In this document: positions 48,057-58,194 of the stretch, one piece after another | Position numbering within the stretch: the stretch's first letter is position 1 | Layout: every line of letters starts with the position of its first letter | Assembly (NCBI GenBank): GCA_000149225.2 | Contig: CM000691.1 | Coordinates: 310,001-374,000, forward strand | Direction: 5' to 3' | Length of the DNA stretch: 64,000 bases | DNA from: Lachancea kluyveri NRRL Y-12651 | Taxonomy: Eukaryota; Ascomycota; Saccharomycetes; Saccharomycetales; Saccharomycetaceae | Program-made: the position numbers and the translations under genes | The notes under the pieces: model-generated | Told to the model about the DNA's origin: nothing | Database searches by the model: none | The model's input: only the letters and a program-made list of their open reading frames with translations

Positions 48057-49175
48057 CTACCTTCGTATTACAGACTTGCAGCTTTCTACTTTGGAAAGCA
48101 TGTTACGATATCTTTGGTAATCAAGAACCGTCTCTGGAGGTTCTTCCGTTTCATCGAGATCATATCCCTCACCCAATGCACTAGAAGATACTCTTCTGGC
48201 AACGGTGCTGTTTGTATTTGTCCTTCTCATACAGTACTCCTCTGGAGAGTAGTTATTGCTATAATCGTCGTAGGGGTAACTCAATGACTGGGAACCAGCA
48301 TTGGAATGTATATTTTGGGCGTATTCTGAGGTTCCAGCGCTATCGACCTCGGGATAATCGTAGGTCCTGGACACCGTTAGATGGTTTCTATCTCGAGATA
48401 TCGTATTTAGAGATGAAGAAGAGCCAATAGCGGACGGCCTCCTTGGTGAATTCGTTTCAAGGTTCTTGTCCATTATCAGCGATAAATCGAAAAATAGGAT
48501 ACACAACTCCATGAACCGGACGAACTGTTCTTGTGATATCTCCTTACCACTGTATCTTATAGTCTCATACAACGCAACATACTCTTCGGCGTCTTTGCTG
48601 TGCTCATTGGTTGGAGAGTTTATAAATTGCGAACGAACGACATCTGCAAACGTCGAGTTTAAGTGAATGTCAAACGACACGCTATTCATAAAGAGGCCTT
48701 GGTATTTCAATCTGTCAGCAATGGCTTTGATGCAGTTGTCGTAATTTAAATATTCAGGAAGAGCATCGATGTCATCCTTTTCAACAGGGGGGGACAAACC
48801 GTCGTGTATTACTCTGCCCTTTGGCTTACGGAATAAAACGCTCAACTCTTTAGATCTTTCGATGTTTGCTAAGATAAGCCGCCTACTACCAGTATGGGGC
48901 AAATCTTCTGCAGCAAGTGGGATATACCTTCTCGGTATATCCTGCATACAACTTCTTTGGATGAACATCCTTCCAAGTGCAATGATGATACATACCAGTG
49001 CAAAGATAACGACAGCTCCCACAACTATGAAGGTATTAAGGGCGTCATTTGTGGAATGGGAGGCCTGGGCAATCACATCTATTGGCATGACAGCAGAAAA
49101 CCCCACAAAGAACAAAATGAAAGCAAAATGGGAAGCCTTATACAGCCATTCTAGCACCCTATTTTGGCTGAACAT
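48057..49175 (-). CDS. DLT1: Defect-at-low-temperature protein Dlt1
   Basis: The 372-residue protein (342 in S. cerevisiae, YMR126C) has two transmembrane segments, about 14-34 (ASHFAFILFFVGFSAVMPI) and 48-68 (FIVVGAVVIFALVCIIIALG). A long cytosolic domain follows, containing RRYIPLAAEDLPHTGSRRLI and an acidic, Ser-rich tail. Its role is unclear beyond growth in the cold. The stop codon (48059-48057) directly abuts a 24-nt homopolymer. The upstream 258-bp promoter is shared divergently with RAD5. Confidence 0.92.
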   Translation of the reverse strand: MFSQNRVLEWLYKASHFAFILFFVGFSAVMPIDVIAQASHSTNDALNTFIVVGAVVIFALVCIIIALGRMFIQRSCMQDIPRRYIPLAAEDLPHTGSRRLILANIERSKELSVLFRKPKGRVIHDGLSPPVEKDDIDALPEYLNYDNCIKAIADRLKYQGLFMNSVSFDIHLNSTFADVVRSQFINSPTNEHSKDAEEYVALYETIRYSGKEISQEQFVRFMELCILFFDLSLIMDKNLETNSPRRPSAIGSSSSLNTISRDRNHLTVSRTYDYPEVDSAGTSEYAQNIHSNAGSQSLSYPYDDYSNNYSPEEYCMRRTNTNSTVARRVSSSALGEGYDLDETEEPPETVLDYQRYRNMLSKVESCKSVIRR

Positions 49176-49271
49176 GATCCAACCTTCTTAAACCATTCAA
49201 CTTTTAGAGAGTTGTCTCTCTCAACATTTAGTGGCTAAAAGCTCATTGCAGAAACGAAAACTGCTTATATT

Positions 49272-49298
49272 TGACGTCAAGTATGATCTATCACGTGA
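49272..49298. promoter_or_regulatory. CRE and E-box in the DLT1/RAD5 divergent promoter
   Basis: Two perfect palindromes: TGACGTCA (49272-49279, CRE for Sko1/Aca-type bZIPs) and TCACGTGA (49291-49298, Cbf1-type). They are placed between DLT1 and RAD5. Confidence 0.6.
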
Positions 49299-49433
49299 AC
49301 CGAATATATACAAACTGAAGAACGCGTTCCGATATAACGTGTAAAAATTTGCGATATGTTTACTTTAACTACTTGATGAGCTATCCATTACTGAGTTCAA
49401 AAAAAAAGAGACCCCCTTAAATTTTGATGTCCG

Positions 49434-52400
49434 ATGACTAGCGAACAAAGCAATGGGAAGAAACGGTTTTTTAAGGAAGATCTTGAAGAAGCATTCGAGG
49501 TTGGTTTAGACAAAAATAGTTCATTCCTCTTCGGGCAGGGAGAGGATCAGGAGAACCAGGACGACAAGCTTCCAGAAGTTGCAGAGGAAGCAGATGAACA
49601 ATTTGAGGGATTCCAGATGCATATCAAAAGTGTTGTTCCAGAGATTATTCAATCTCATATAACCACCATGTACCAAAAATTTGGTAGAGAAGCAGATAGC
49701 GTTCTAAAGGCTATAGACTACTACTTTGAGCATTTATCAGCTACACCTAAAACTTCGCAAAGCACTCCGATCCAGATTTCAGGCTCTTCAAATACTGTAT
49801 CCCCCAATACCCTACTATCTTCTCCCGGGGCTGTGAAAAGAAGAAAGAAAGAATATGGACCTAGACTAGAAAAACAACTAAGGCCTAGCGTACTATGGCA
49901 TAAGTTCATTGGCTCGATACAGGTCAACGCATTGGCCACAAGGCCTACGGCTAAGCCGTTAAAATACGGGAGTGAGCTAAAAATTGTGAAGAACTCTACC
50001 GGCATATCACCGGCACGTATATACAACACAAACGGGAAGAAGAAGACATCCTTGGCAAATTATATCAGGCTAATCGACGCTGCACAAAATAGAGAGGTTG
50101 GAAGGGTTCCTGAAGATATTGCTCAAATACTTTTTCCTCTGGTTGAAACAGACGAAGTTGCCTTTGAGGCAACCATGGTATTTTGTAATAATATGAGGTT
50201 GAGCGTTGGTGACACTTTTATTGTGCAATTAGATTGTTTTTTAACATCGATTATTTTTGAGAAATTTTCCCCAACGCAAAGCTTATCGACAAAAGAGAGA
50301 AGTAACTTTACACAAGGTTTTGTCGAAAATGAAGACGAGTTACAGCTAAGAGCTAGAAAAGCCTCATTACTGAACTTGTTCGACAAAGTTAGGATGAAAC
50401 CTATTTTAGAAGATAAAGAGGAGACCGATGTGCCGGATGCTGAGGTGATTGATTTGGAGGATGACGAAGTTCTGCATGATATAAAGCCAACGCAAGATGA
50501 GAACCAAGTGTTTCAAGCCACACAGTTCCAGGACGATGCTTTGAATCTAAATCAGTTGAAATCTTTTTACAAAGCTACACAGTCTTCAGAGTCTATTAAC
50601 AACTTACCCGAAACGACACCACCAAAAGATGTCTTTAAACTAGAATTAAGACGTTATCAAAAGCAAGGTCTCACGTGGATGTTGAGAAGAGAGCGTGAGT
50701 TCAAAAAGGCTGTATCCGCTGGGGAGTTAGATAACATTGATGGTGACATGATGAATCCATTATGGAAACAGTTTAAATGGCCTAAGGATATGTCGTGGGC
50801 AGCTCAAAAAATTGGTAGAAGTAGCGTGTACCTGGATGAGCAAAAAAACTTTTACGCCAACTTGCATACTGGAGAATTTTCCGAAGAAAAGCCAGTTATC
50901 AAATCGATGATAAAGGGTGGACTTTTGGCCGATGAAATGGGACTCGGGAAAACCATTTCTACTTTGGCAATGATATCAATGGTGCCTTGTGATACAGATC
51001 CTGTTGAAGAGAAAAATAAACGCGAAAACGAAATAGGAATGAATGACTATGGATACAAGAGTGATAAACCGTACGCTTCAAAAACCACACTAATTGTCGT
51101 TCCAATGTCTTTATTATTCCAATGGCAAAAGGAGTTCGAAAAGGCCAATAATAACCCTAATGCGCATTGCGAAATATACTACGGAGGCAGAGCAGGCAAT
51201 TTGATAACGCTGCTGACTAAAACTAAGAACCCCCCTACGATAATTTTGACCTCTTATGGAGTTATTCAAAGTGAGTGGAGTAAACTACCTCGTTGTAATA
51301 ACAACAGAATCGAGCAAGGTGCTGCTATTGGATTATTTTCAGTGGAGTTTTTCCGTATTGTAATTGACGAAGGCCATAGTATAAGAAATAGGACCACCAG
51401 AACTTCTAAGGCTGTTATGGATCTGTCTAGTTCGCGTAAGTGGGTTTTAACGGGTACACCAATAATCAATCGTTTAGACGACCTGTTTAGCTTAGTGAAA
51501 TTCATGAAACTTGAGCCCTGGTCTCAAATTGGCTACTGGAAATCATTTGTATCGGGTCCATTTGAGAAAAAAAACTATAAACAAGCTTTTGATGTTGTCT
51601 CGTCAGTGTTGGAACCGGTGTTGTTAAGACGGACAAAACAGATGAAAGATATCAATGGCAAACCATTGGTGACATTGCCACTAAAAGAAATCGTCATTGA
51701 AAAGGTTAAGTTTAACACAAGCGAGGATATCTTGTACAAGTTTTTCTTGAATAAAGCAGAAAACTCTGTCAAAGAGAGTTTAGCTCGTGGTGATTTGTTA
51801 AAAAAATATTCTACCATTTTGGTACATATATTGAGATTGAGGCAAGTTTGTTGCCATATAGAACTTTTGGGATCTCGTGATGAAAATGACGAAGACTTGA
51901 GTAAGAACAAAATGATTCAAGACAAAGTGGATGTCAGCAGCGTTTTGTCAACTGGCGATCCAACAGAAAACTTTTCAGCTGAGCAACTTGCCCAAGCTAT
52001 TACCAATGTAAACGAGAAATATCCTGACCGAGACTCTTTTAAAGGGCTAGAATGTTCCATATGTACATCAGAGCCAATCGAACCAATAACTCAGGTTATA
52101 TTTACCGAATGTGCACACGCCTTTTGTGAGCATTGTCTTCTGGAATATATTGACTTCCAAACTCAAAAAAAACTGGAGTTAAAGTGCCCGAATTGTCGCG
52201 AATCTATTGATCCAAAGCGGTTACTAACTTTGAAAGAACGTGGTGGTGAGGTTTCTGTGGTCCATTATGATACGAGTTCCAAATCGTCTAAAATATGTTC
52301 ACTGTTGAAGCACTTGAAGCAGCTGCAAGAAACATGCCCCGGTGAGCAAGTGGTTGTTTTTTCACAGTTTTCCTCATACCTCGATATTTTGGAGAATGAA

Positions 52401-52817
52401 TTGACCTCGTCGTTTTCAAAAGCTGATGCCAAAATTTACAAATTTGATGGTCGCTTAAATTTAAAGGATCGTTCTAGAGTCTTGGACACTTTTGCCACCA
52501 AAGACTTGAGTAAGTTAAAGATCTTGCTTTTGTCTTTGAAAGCGGGCGGCGTTGGTCTGAACTTAACGTGTGCATCTCGTGCTTACATGATGGACCCTTG
52601 GTGGTCACCAAGTCTGGAAGATCAAGCAATTGATAGAGTGCATAGAATTGGACAAGAGAGTAATGTTAAAATAATAAGATTTATTATGGAAAACAGCATA
52701 GAGGAAAAGATGCTGTCTATCCAGGATAGAAAAAGGACTTTGGGTGAAGCAGTGGACGCAGACGAGGAAGAAAGGAGAAAGAGAAGGATTGAGGAAATCC
52801 AGATGTTGTTCGAATAA
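49434..52817 (+). CDS. RAD5: Post-replication repair ATPase and ubiquitin ligase Rad5
   Basis: The 1127-residue protein (1169 in S. cerevisiae, YLR032W) has a HIRAN domain at about 165-290. A SNF2 helicase core follows, with motif I DEMGLGKTISTLAM near 498, motif II DEGHS near 645 and the C-terminal helicase half with VVVFSQFSSYLDILENE. A C3HC4 RING is inserted between the halves (CSICTSEP to CPNCRES, about 870-920). Rad5 extends PCNA ubiquitin to K63 chains with Ubc13-Mms2 and reverses stalled forks. A four-codon upstream ORF overlaps the start codon. Confidence 0.97.
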   Translation: MTSEQSNGKKRFFKEDLEEAFEVGLDKNSSFLFGQGEDQENQDDKLPEVAEEADEQFEGFQMHIKSVVPEIIQSHITTMYQKFGREADSVLKAIDYYFEHLSATPKTSQSTPIQISGSSNTVSPNTLLSSPGAVKRRKKEYGPRLEKQLRPSVLWHKFIGSIQVNALATRPTAKPLKYGSELKIVKNSTGISPARIYNTNGKKKTSLANYIRLIDAAQNREVGRVPEDIAQILFPLVETDEVAFEATMVFCNNMRLSVGDTFIVQLDCFLTSIIFEKFSPTQSLSTKERSNFTQGFVENEDELQLRARKASLLNLFDKVRMKPILEDKEETDVPDAEVIDLEDDEVLHDIKPTQDENQVFQATQFQDDALNLNQLKSFYKATQSSESINNLPETTPPKDVFKLELRRYQKQGLTWMLRREREFKKAVSAGELDNIDGDMMNPLWKQFKWPKDMSWAAQKIGRSSVYLDEQKNFYANLHTGEFSEEKPVIKSMIKGGLLADEMGLGKTISTLAMISMVPCDTDPVEEKNKRENEIGMNDYGYKSDKPYASKTTLIVVPMSLLFQWQKEFEKANNNPNAHCEIYYGGRAGNLITLLTKTKNPPTIILTSYGVIQSEWSKLPRCNNNRIEQGAAIGLFSVEFFRIVIDEGHSIRNRTTRTSKAVMDLSSSRKWVLTGTPIINRLDDLFSLVKFMKLEPWSQIGYWKSFVSGPFEKKNYKQAFDVVSSVLEPVLLRRTKQMKDINGKPLVTLPLKEIVIEKVKFNTSEDILYKFFLNKAENSVKESLARGDLLKKYSTILVHILRLRQVCCHIELLGSRDENDEDLSKNKMIQDKVDVSSVLSTGDPTENFSAEQLAQAITNVNEKYPDRDSFKGLECSICTSEPIEPITQVIFTECAHAFCEHCLLEYIDFQTQKKLELKCPNCRESIDPKRLLTLKERGGEVSVVHYDTSSKSSKICSLLKHLKQLQETCPGEQVVVFSQFSSYLDILENELTSSFSKADAKIYKFDGRLNLKDRSRVLDTFATKDLSKLKILLLSLKAGGVGLNLTCASRAYMMDPWWSPSLEDQAIDRVHRIGQESNVKIIRFIMENSIEEKMLSIQDRKRTLGEAVDADEEERRKRRIEEIQMLFE

Positions 52818-52857
52818 AAGCAAAGTGCAATAAAGTATCAATCATCCGACAAATTTT

Positions 52858-52904
52858 ATATTTTTTTATTTTTTTTTTTATTTTTTTTTTTATTTTTATT
52901 TTTG
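52858..52904 (+). repeat. T-tract array between RAD5 and SAS2
   Basis: T runs of 5-11 bases separated by single A bases. They lie in the 121-bp convergent gap and probably serve 3'-end formation. Confidence 0.85.
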
Positions 52905-52938
52905 TTATTAACCTTTTTGTTACTGTATAATACACACT

Positions 52939-53886
52939 CTAGTAATCTAGTAATAAGCACTCATCCTGTATCATAAATCCCTGATCTATGTCATGATCCC
53001 TGGCCCAACTCCTTATTGTTGATAGTATAATTTCATTTTTTTCCGTTAAGCATCTCAAATGCTCCAAACTTGCAATAATGTCATTGATTCTCATTCCCGT
53101 GACACTTGAAATGTCCTCTAAAGTTACTTTATGAAGATCTCTCAATTCACCCTTGAGCAGGTGCCATGAGATAACAAAAGACCAATACTTTAAGTAACTC
53201 ACTGACCCAAATGGCGAAAGAGGCTGTTCAGGACCAGATATCAAGCCTTCGTGCTGAGATATTCTGTATGAAAGCTCAATAAGTAACGTTCCCAACCGAC
53301 GTCTTTGATAAGGTGGAAAAGTCAAAATACAAGCCAGATTATTTTTTTGATATGAGACCAAATCTTTGGAAAAGAATGCCATTGGCTTGGTTGTCCCCGT
53401 TTCGTAAGCTATGTAAAATTCATAGTGATCCACTTTGAAGTACATGGACTTATTATCAAGGAAGAGTTTGGTAAAAAGGCATAAGCATTGGCAAAACATG
53501 GTGTGCTTACTACCTTTCACCCGCCTGATAGTATACTTGGGGCTCTTGTACTTTATTCTACCTGGTGCTCTAATTCTGTAACGACAATTGGATATGTGAC
53601 TTTCAAATTCCTCCACATTATCTGTGTATTTGAAGCAGTACTCACACACAAATAGTGTGTCTAACCAATAGTCATTAGGACTGTTTTTTTTAACCGCCAT
53701 GGTTAAGTCGTCGGGGTCCTTGAAACCTAGAGTTTTATGGTCGTTGCTGAAGTATACGGTGGTACCATACCATGTAGGAAATTGTTTGTCTATACCAAAT
53801 TGTACTTGCCGAATGTTGGGCTTCTCCAGTATACCGTATACATCGCCATCATCATTACAATTATTCTTACAGTCATTATCTGCCAT
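52939..53886 (-). CDS. SAS2: MYST-family histone acetyltransferase Sas2
   Basis: The 315-residue enzyme (338 in S. cerevisiae, YMR127C) has a MYST C2HC zinc finger near 77-97 (FVCEYCFKYTDNVEEFESH, ending in SNC). The acetyl-CoA site LTFPPYQRRRLGTLLIELSY is near 190-210, and a conserved-looking EQPLSPFG is near 220. With Sas4 and Sas5 it acetylates H4 Lys16 and limits spread of silent chromatin. It converges on RAD5. In S. cerevisiae its neighbour is DLT1, and RAD5 sits on the other duplicated track. Confidence 0.95.
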   Translation of the reverse strand: MADNDCKNNCNDDGDVYGILEKPNIRQVQFGIDKQFPTWYGTTVYFSNDHKTLGFKDPDDLTMAVKKNSPNDYWLDTLFVCEYCFKYTDNVEEFESHISNCRYRIRAPGRIKYKSPKYTIRRVKGSKHTMFCQCLCLFTKLFLDNKSMYFKVDHYEFYIAYETGTTKPMAFFSKDLVSYQKNNLACILTFPPYQRRRLGTLLIELSYRISQHEGLISGPEQPLSPFGSVSYLKYWSFVISWHLLKGELRDLHKVTLEDISSVTGMRINDIIASLEHLRCLTEKNEIILSTIRSWARDHDIDQGFMIQDECLLLDY

Positions 53887-54034
53887 CAGAAATTAAATAG
53901 CTTGAGCCAATTGAAGATTGACATACACTCCCAGTCCCAGTAGATATTTCTTTAGAGAGATCAATTCCACGATATTACAGTGAAATCGACCCAATTATGG
54001 AATAAAAAAGCAACAACAACGTACATGATGATTT

Positions 54035-54074
54035 AAAAATTTTCTAAGCTCATCTCATCTCATCTCATCTCATC
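54035..54074 (+). promoter_or_regulatory. RRPE core and five overlapping PAC-like cores, ECM16 promoter
   Basis: AAAAATTTT (54035-54043) is followed by five copies of CTCATC with period 5 (54049-54074). CTCATC is the reverse complement of the PAC core GATGAG. Both motifs mark ribosome-biogenesis genes. They lie about 85-120 bp upstream of ECM16. Confidence 0.65.
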
Positions 54075-54157
54075 ACATTACATTGCCCTAACGTCAACGA
54101 AATTTGGTACAGTACAGCGGCATTGCTACATTAAAGGTAAGTGTATAGATCATTAGG

Positions 54158-57100
54158 ATGGGTACCTACCGTAAAAGATTTAATGAGAAGGCAAGAGCCG
54201 GCCAAATGGCCAAGCTGAAGGAACTGAAAAAAGTAAGAAACAAGCAGTTCCTGAGACATATGGAAGATGGTGCAGATGTAGACGAGGAAGAGGTACAGGA
54301 GCATGATTCCAATGCTGAGCTTATCCAGCCTCTAAGCAAGGAGGAAAAAGAATTGAAGAAGAGAAAGTTAGAGCTGTTATTCACTCCAGAAGAAACTAAA
54401 ATTTCTCGCACTAAAAAGAAGAGACTGGATAAATTTATCGAACAACAGCTGAAAAGGGAAGAGAAGAAAACCATCATCGAAAAATTGCAAGATTACAAGG
54501 TTGACACCTCCTTGTTAACTAGCTCTAAAAAACTAGGTCACGGTCGTCAAACAAAAAAAGAAGAGTTTGCGGAGGCCTTGGCATTAGAAAAACAAGGCAG
54601 GGGGAATGAATATACCAAAGATATCTTATACGAGGAAAGAGAAGCAAGAGATTGGGATGAAGACCATCCAGAATCTGACGAAGTTTCTGGTGCAGGAAAG
54701 AACGACGCTGACTTTATGGCCCAATTTGGTGATACCTCTGAGACGAAAACCTCATCCTTTATTGATAACAGGCCAAGCAAGTTTGGCGGTGCTGGTTTTG
54801 GTTTTGGCTTTGCTAATGCTAAGGTGATAAGCAAGGAAAAAACAGTTTCAAAAAGAAAGTACAATTGGAGACAACGCATAGAGAGAGAGGAAAGAAGGAA
54901 ACATAAGACCGAGGAGGAGATAGATTTCGAATCTTCTTCTGAGGGAGAGGATGAAGAAGAAGAGGAAGAAGAGGAGGAGGAGGATTACCACGAAGCTGTT
55001 GAAGATAGTGATGAGGCAGACTTGGATATTTCTAAAGAGGGTGACGATTCATTGGGTGAAGATCATTCTTCAGATAAAGAGAATGAGGAAAATTCTGAAC
55101 CTGAAGAGACTTCCGATGAAGAGACCTCCGATCAAGAACCAAACGCTAAATCGGAAAAACTTAAAATCACTAAAGTGGCTGAAGATTTTAAAAGTTGGGC
55201 CAATCAAGAAATTAAAAAAATGGAGGGCAGGGATGTTGATTTGGCGACTCCGACGCTAAACGTTGACTATCAGCCTCTTATAAGATCTGAGGATTTAGAG
55301 GATGGTTTAAAAGAAGATTATGTTCCAATAAATGAAAAATCTCAAAGGCAAGCATTCTTTGTTGAAGTAGAAAGGCCTGACACGATCCAAAAGGCAAGGA
55401 TTCAGCTACCTGTTTTTGGCGAGGAGCATAGAATCATGGAGGCAATTCACCATAACGATACTGTTATCCTATGTGGTGAAACTGGTTCTGGTAAGACTAC
55501 TCAAGTTCCACAATTCTTATACGAGTCTGGTTACGGTCATCCAGAATCTCCGGATAATCCTGGTATGATTGGTATTACACAACCAAGAAGAGTGGCAGCT
55601 GTATCTATGGCGCGTCGTGTCTCTCAAGAATTAGGTGATCATGGGGATAAGGTCGCTTACCAAATCAGATTTGACTCGACCACTAAAGATAGTACTAGGA
55701 TGAAGTTTATGACTGACGGTGTGCTGCTGAGAGAAATGATGAATGATTTCAGATTGACTAAGTATTCCTCAATTATAATCGACGAAGCGCACGAAAGGAA
55801 TATTAACACCGACATTTTGATTGGTATGCTGAGCCGTTGTGTAATGCTGCGTGCAAAAGAACACTCTCAAGACCCCATTAAAAACAAGAAATTGAAATTA
55901 ATCATTATGTCTGCTACTCTAAGAGTTTCTGATTTTAGCGAGAACACCATTTTGTTCCCCACTCCACCACCAGTGCTAAAAATTGAAGCCAGACAATATC
56001 CAGTTTCTATCCATTTCAACCGTCGTACTGCATTTAACTATACCGAAGAAGCTTTCCGCAAAACGTGCAAAATCCACAGTAAACTACCTCCCGGAGCTAT
56101 ATTAGTGTTTTTGACGGGTCAACAGGAAATTACTCACATGGTTAAAAAGTTGCGGAAGGAGTTTCCGTTCCCCAAGAATTCCTCTAGGAGGAAGGAGATG
56201 GAATCCACTATCCCTACAATGAAAATTAACTCTAAAAATGCTGACATTGAAGCCGAAGACATTGATTTCAGTGTTAAAGTCATTGATGAGGAAAAATTTG
56301 ACAATAACATCGATGGTCTTGAGGATGAGGATGTTGATGATGAGGAAGGTTTTGAAGAATCTTTAGAAGAAGGTCAGACAGCAAATGATCCCCTTTATGT
56401 TTTGCCATTGTACTCCTTATTGCCAACAAAGGAACAGATGAAAGTCTTCCAAGCTCCGCCAGCAGGCTCCAGGTTATGTGTTGTTGCGACTAACGTTGCT
56501 GAGACTTCTTTGACTATTCCAAACGTGAGATATGTTGTTGATTGTGGTAGGTCTAAAGAACGCAAATATAACGAATCAAATAATGTTCAAAGTTTCGAAG
56601 TCGATTGGATAAGTAAAGCCTCTGCCGGCCAAAGAAGTGGTAGAGCTGGTCGTACAGGCCCTGGTCACTGTTACAGATTGTATTCCTCTGCTGTCTATGA
56701 AGACAATTTCGCCCAATTTTCGCGACCCGAAATTTTAAGAATGCCAGTGGAAAGTGTGGTTTTACAAATGAAAAGTATGGCTGTTCACAACATTGTCAAT
56801 TTCCCCTTTCCGACACCACCGGAGCGCTTCGCTCTGGCTAAAGCAATTAAGCTATTGCAGTGTTTAGGTGCACTGGACGAGAAAGAAAAAATTACTGACG
56901 ACGGTAAAAAAATGAGTTTGTTCCCATTAAGCCCAAGGTTCTCCAAGATGTTACTGGTTGGGGATGAACAGAATTGTCTGCCATACATCGTTTCTATTGT
57001 CAGTTCTTTGTCTGTTGGTGATCCATTTATTAATGAGCATGAACTAGGCTTAACTAATAACAATGATAGCGATTCCGAGGATGGTGATAACTTCCTGGAT

Positions 57101-57979
57101 GATGAACTGAAGAGAAACATGCGTACCAAGTTTTACAAAAGCAGATCAAAGTTCTGTAAATTAGATAAATACAGTGATGTGTTGAGATTTTTGAGCGCCG
57201 TTAGCGCTCTAGATTATATCCCAGTAAACAAAAGAACTGAATTTATGACTAACAATTTTTTGAGACACAAGTTGATTGAGGAGACTATTAAACTAAGAAA
57301 GCAAATCATGTACATCATCAAATCAAACACGTCTAAGGAAAGCGTTGCCGTCAGTGTTAAAGACGAAGATTTAAGATCTGGAGTTCCTAATGAAACTCAA
57401 GTCAAACTGTTGAAGCAAATGGTGTGTGCAGGATTTGTTGATCAAGTCGCAGTTAGAGCAGACCAGATATTTCCTGAAGATGCAAAAATTATGAATAAAG
57501 CAAGTATCATGAACATTCCATATGTCCCTGTTTTAGCTGAGAGATCCAGCAACGTCGCCTCAAACTTCGTTTACATTCACCCAACTTCTATTATGAACAA
57601 TCTGGGAGAAGAACCTCCTAAATATCTAGTATTTCACTCCTTACATTTGAACAGCAATACGGACAAACCCAAGACTAGAATGAAGCCCTTATGTGATATC
57701 AAAAGTACTCCATTAGCTAACATCGCACGTAAAGGGTCATTATTGTGCTACAGTAAGCCGTTAACAGGTCAAGGGATTAAACCCATTCAAATCTCTCCAA
57801 CCGAGAGATACTGTTACGTTGTTCCGAGATTTGGTGCCACAATTGATAGTGATTTGAAGATTGGTTGGGAATTGAATCCAGTTGCTGTTCACCAGAAAAA
57901 GGAACAAGGTAAGTGGATTGTCACCAAATTCATCACAGGTAAAACATATAAATCTTTAGAGGTCCAGAAGAAGAATTAA
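54158..57979 (+). CDS. ECM16: DEAH-box RNA helicase Ecm16 (Dhr1/DHX37)
   Basis: The 1273-residue protein (1267 in S. cerevisiae, YMR128W) has a basic N-terminus, then a highly acidic stretch (about 250-330, E/D-rich). The helicase core follows: motif I GETGSGKTTQVPQF near 440, motif II DEAHERN near 540, motif III SAT near 585 and motif VI QRSGRAGRTGPG near 825. A ratchet/HA2 and OB-fold region ends the protein. Dhr1 unwinds U3 snoRNA from pre-18S rRNA in the small-subunit processome, in the nucleolus. The PAC/RRPE promoter fits that role. snR30, another 18S maturation factor, is encoded in the same window. Confidence 0.97.
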   Translation: MGTYRKRFNEKARAGQMAKLKELKKVRNKQFLRHMEDGADVDEEEVQEHDSNAELIQPLSKEEKELKKRKLELLFTPEETKISRTKKKRLDKFIEQQLKREEKKTIIEKLQDYKVDTSLLTSSKKLGHGRQTKKEEFAEALALEKQGRGNEYTKDILYEEREARDWDEDHPESDEVSGAGKNDADFMAQFGDTSETKTSSFIDNRPSKFGGAGFGFGFANAKVISKEKTVSKRKYNWRQRIEREERRKHKTEEEIDFESSSEGEDEEEEEEEEEEDYHEAVEDSDEADLDISKEGDDSLGEDHSSDKENEENSEPEETSDEETSDQEPNAKSEKLKITKVAEDFKSWANQEIKKMEGRDVDLATPTLNVDYQPLIRSEDLEDGLKEDYVPINEKSQRQAFFVEVERPDTIQKARIQLPVFGEEHRIMEAIHHNDTVILCGETGSGKTTQVPQFLYESGYGHPESPDNPGMIGITQPRRVAAVSMARRVSQELGDHGDKVAYQIRFDSTTKDSTRMKFMTDGVLLREMMNDFRLTKYSSIIIDEAHERNINTDILIGMLSRCVMLRAKEHSQDPIKNKKLKLIIMSATLRVSDFSENTILFPTPPPVLKIEARQYPVSIHFNRRTAFNYTEEAFRKTCKIHSKLPPGAILVFLTGQQEITHMVKKLRKEFPFPKNSSRRKEMESTIPTMKINSKNADIEAEDIDFSVKVIDEEKFDNNIDGLEDEDVDDEEGFEESLEEGQTANDPLYVLPLYSLLPTKEQMKVFQAPPAGSRLCVVATNVAETSLTIPNVRYVVDCGRSKERKYNESNNVQSFEVDWISKASAGQRSGRAGRTGPGHCYRLYSSAVYEDNFAQFSRPEILRMPVESVVLQMKSMAVHNIVNFPFPTPPERFALAKAIKLLQCLGALDEKEKITDDGKKMSLFPLSPRFSKMLLVGDEQNCLPYIVSIVSSLSVGDPFINEHELGLTNNNDSDSEDGDNFLDDELKRNMRTKFYKSRSKFCKLDKYSDVLRFLSAVSALDYIPVNKRTEFMTNNFLRHKLIEETIKLRKQIMYIIKSNTSKESVAVSVKDEDLRSGVPNETQVKLLKQMVCAGFVDQVAVRADQIFPEDAKIMNKASIMNIPYVPVLAERSSNVASNFVYIHPTSIMNNLGEEPPKYLVFHSLHLNSNTDKPKTRMKPLCDIKSTPLANIARKGSLLCYSKPLTGQGIKPIQISPTERYCYVVPRFGATIDSDLKIGWELNPVAVHQKKEQGKWIVTKFITGKTYKSLEVQKKN

Positions 57980-58194
57980 TAGAAGGAATCATATACTAAT
58001 GTAGCAAAAACTTTGTAAAATAAAATTGAGACTATTATTAGTATTTGGTGTATATATGATCATCATGGACGACGTGTTCGCTTTGAGCGAAAAAATAATT
58101 CTGGGAAGTACTTTCCCGTCAGTCAACAAGTCGAAAATACTAAACCCTTCAAATCTTGAAAGACTTTACAAGTAAGGGAAGAGCGAAAGTAAAC

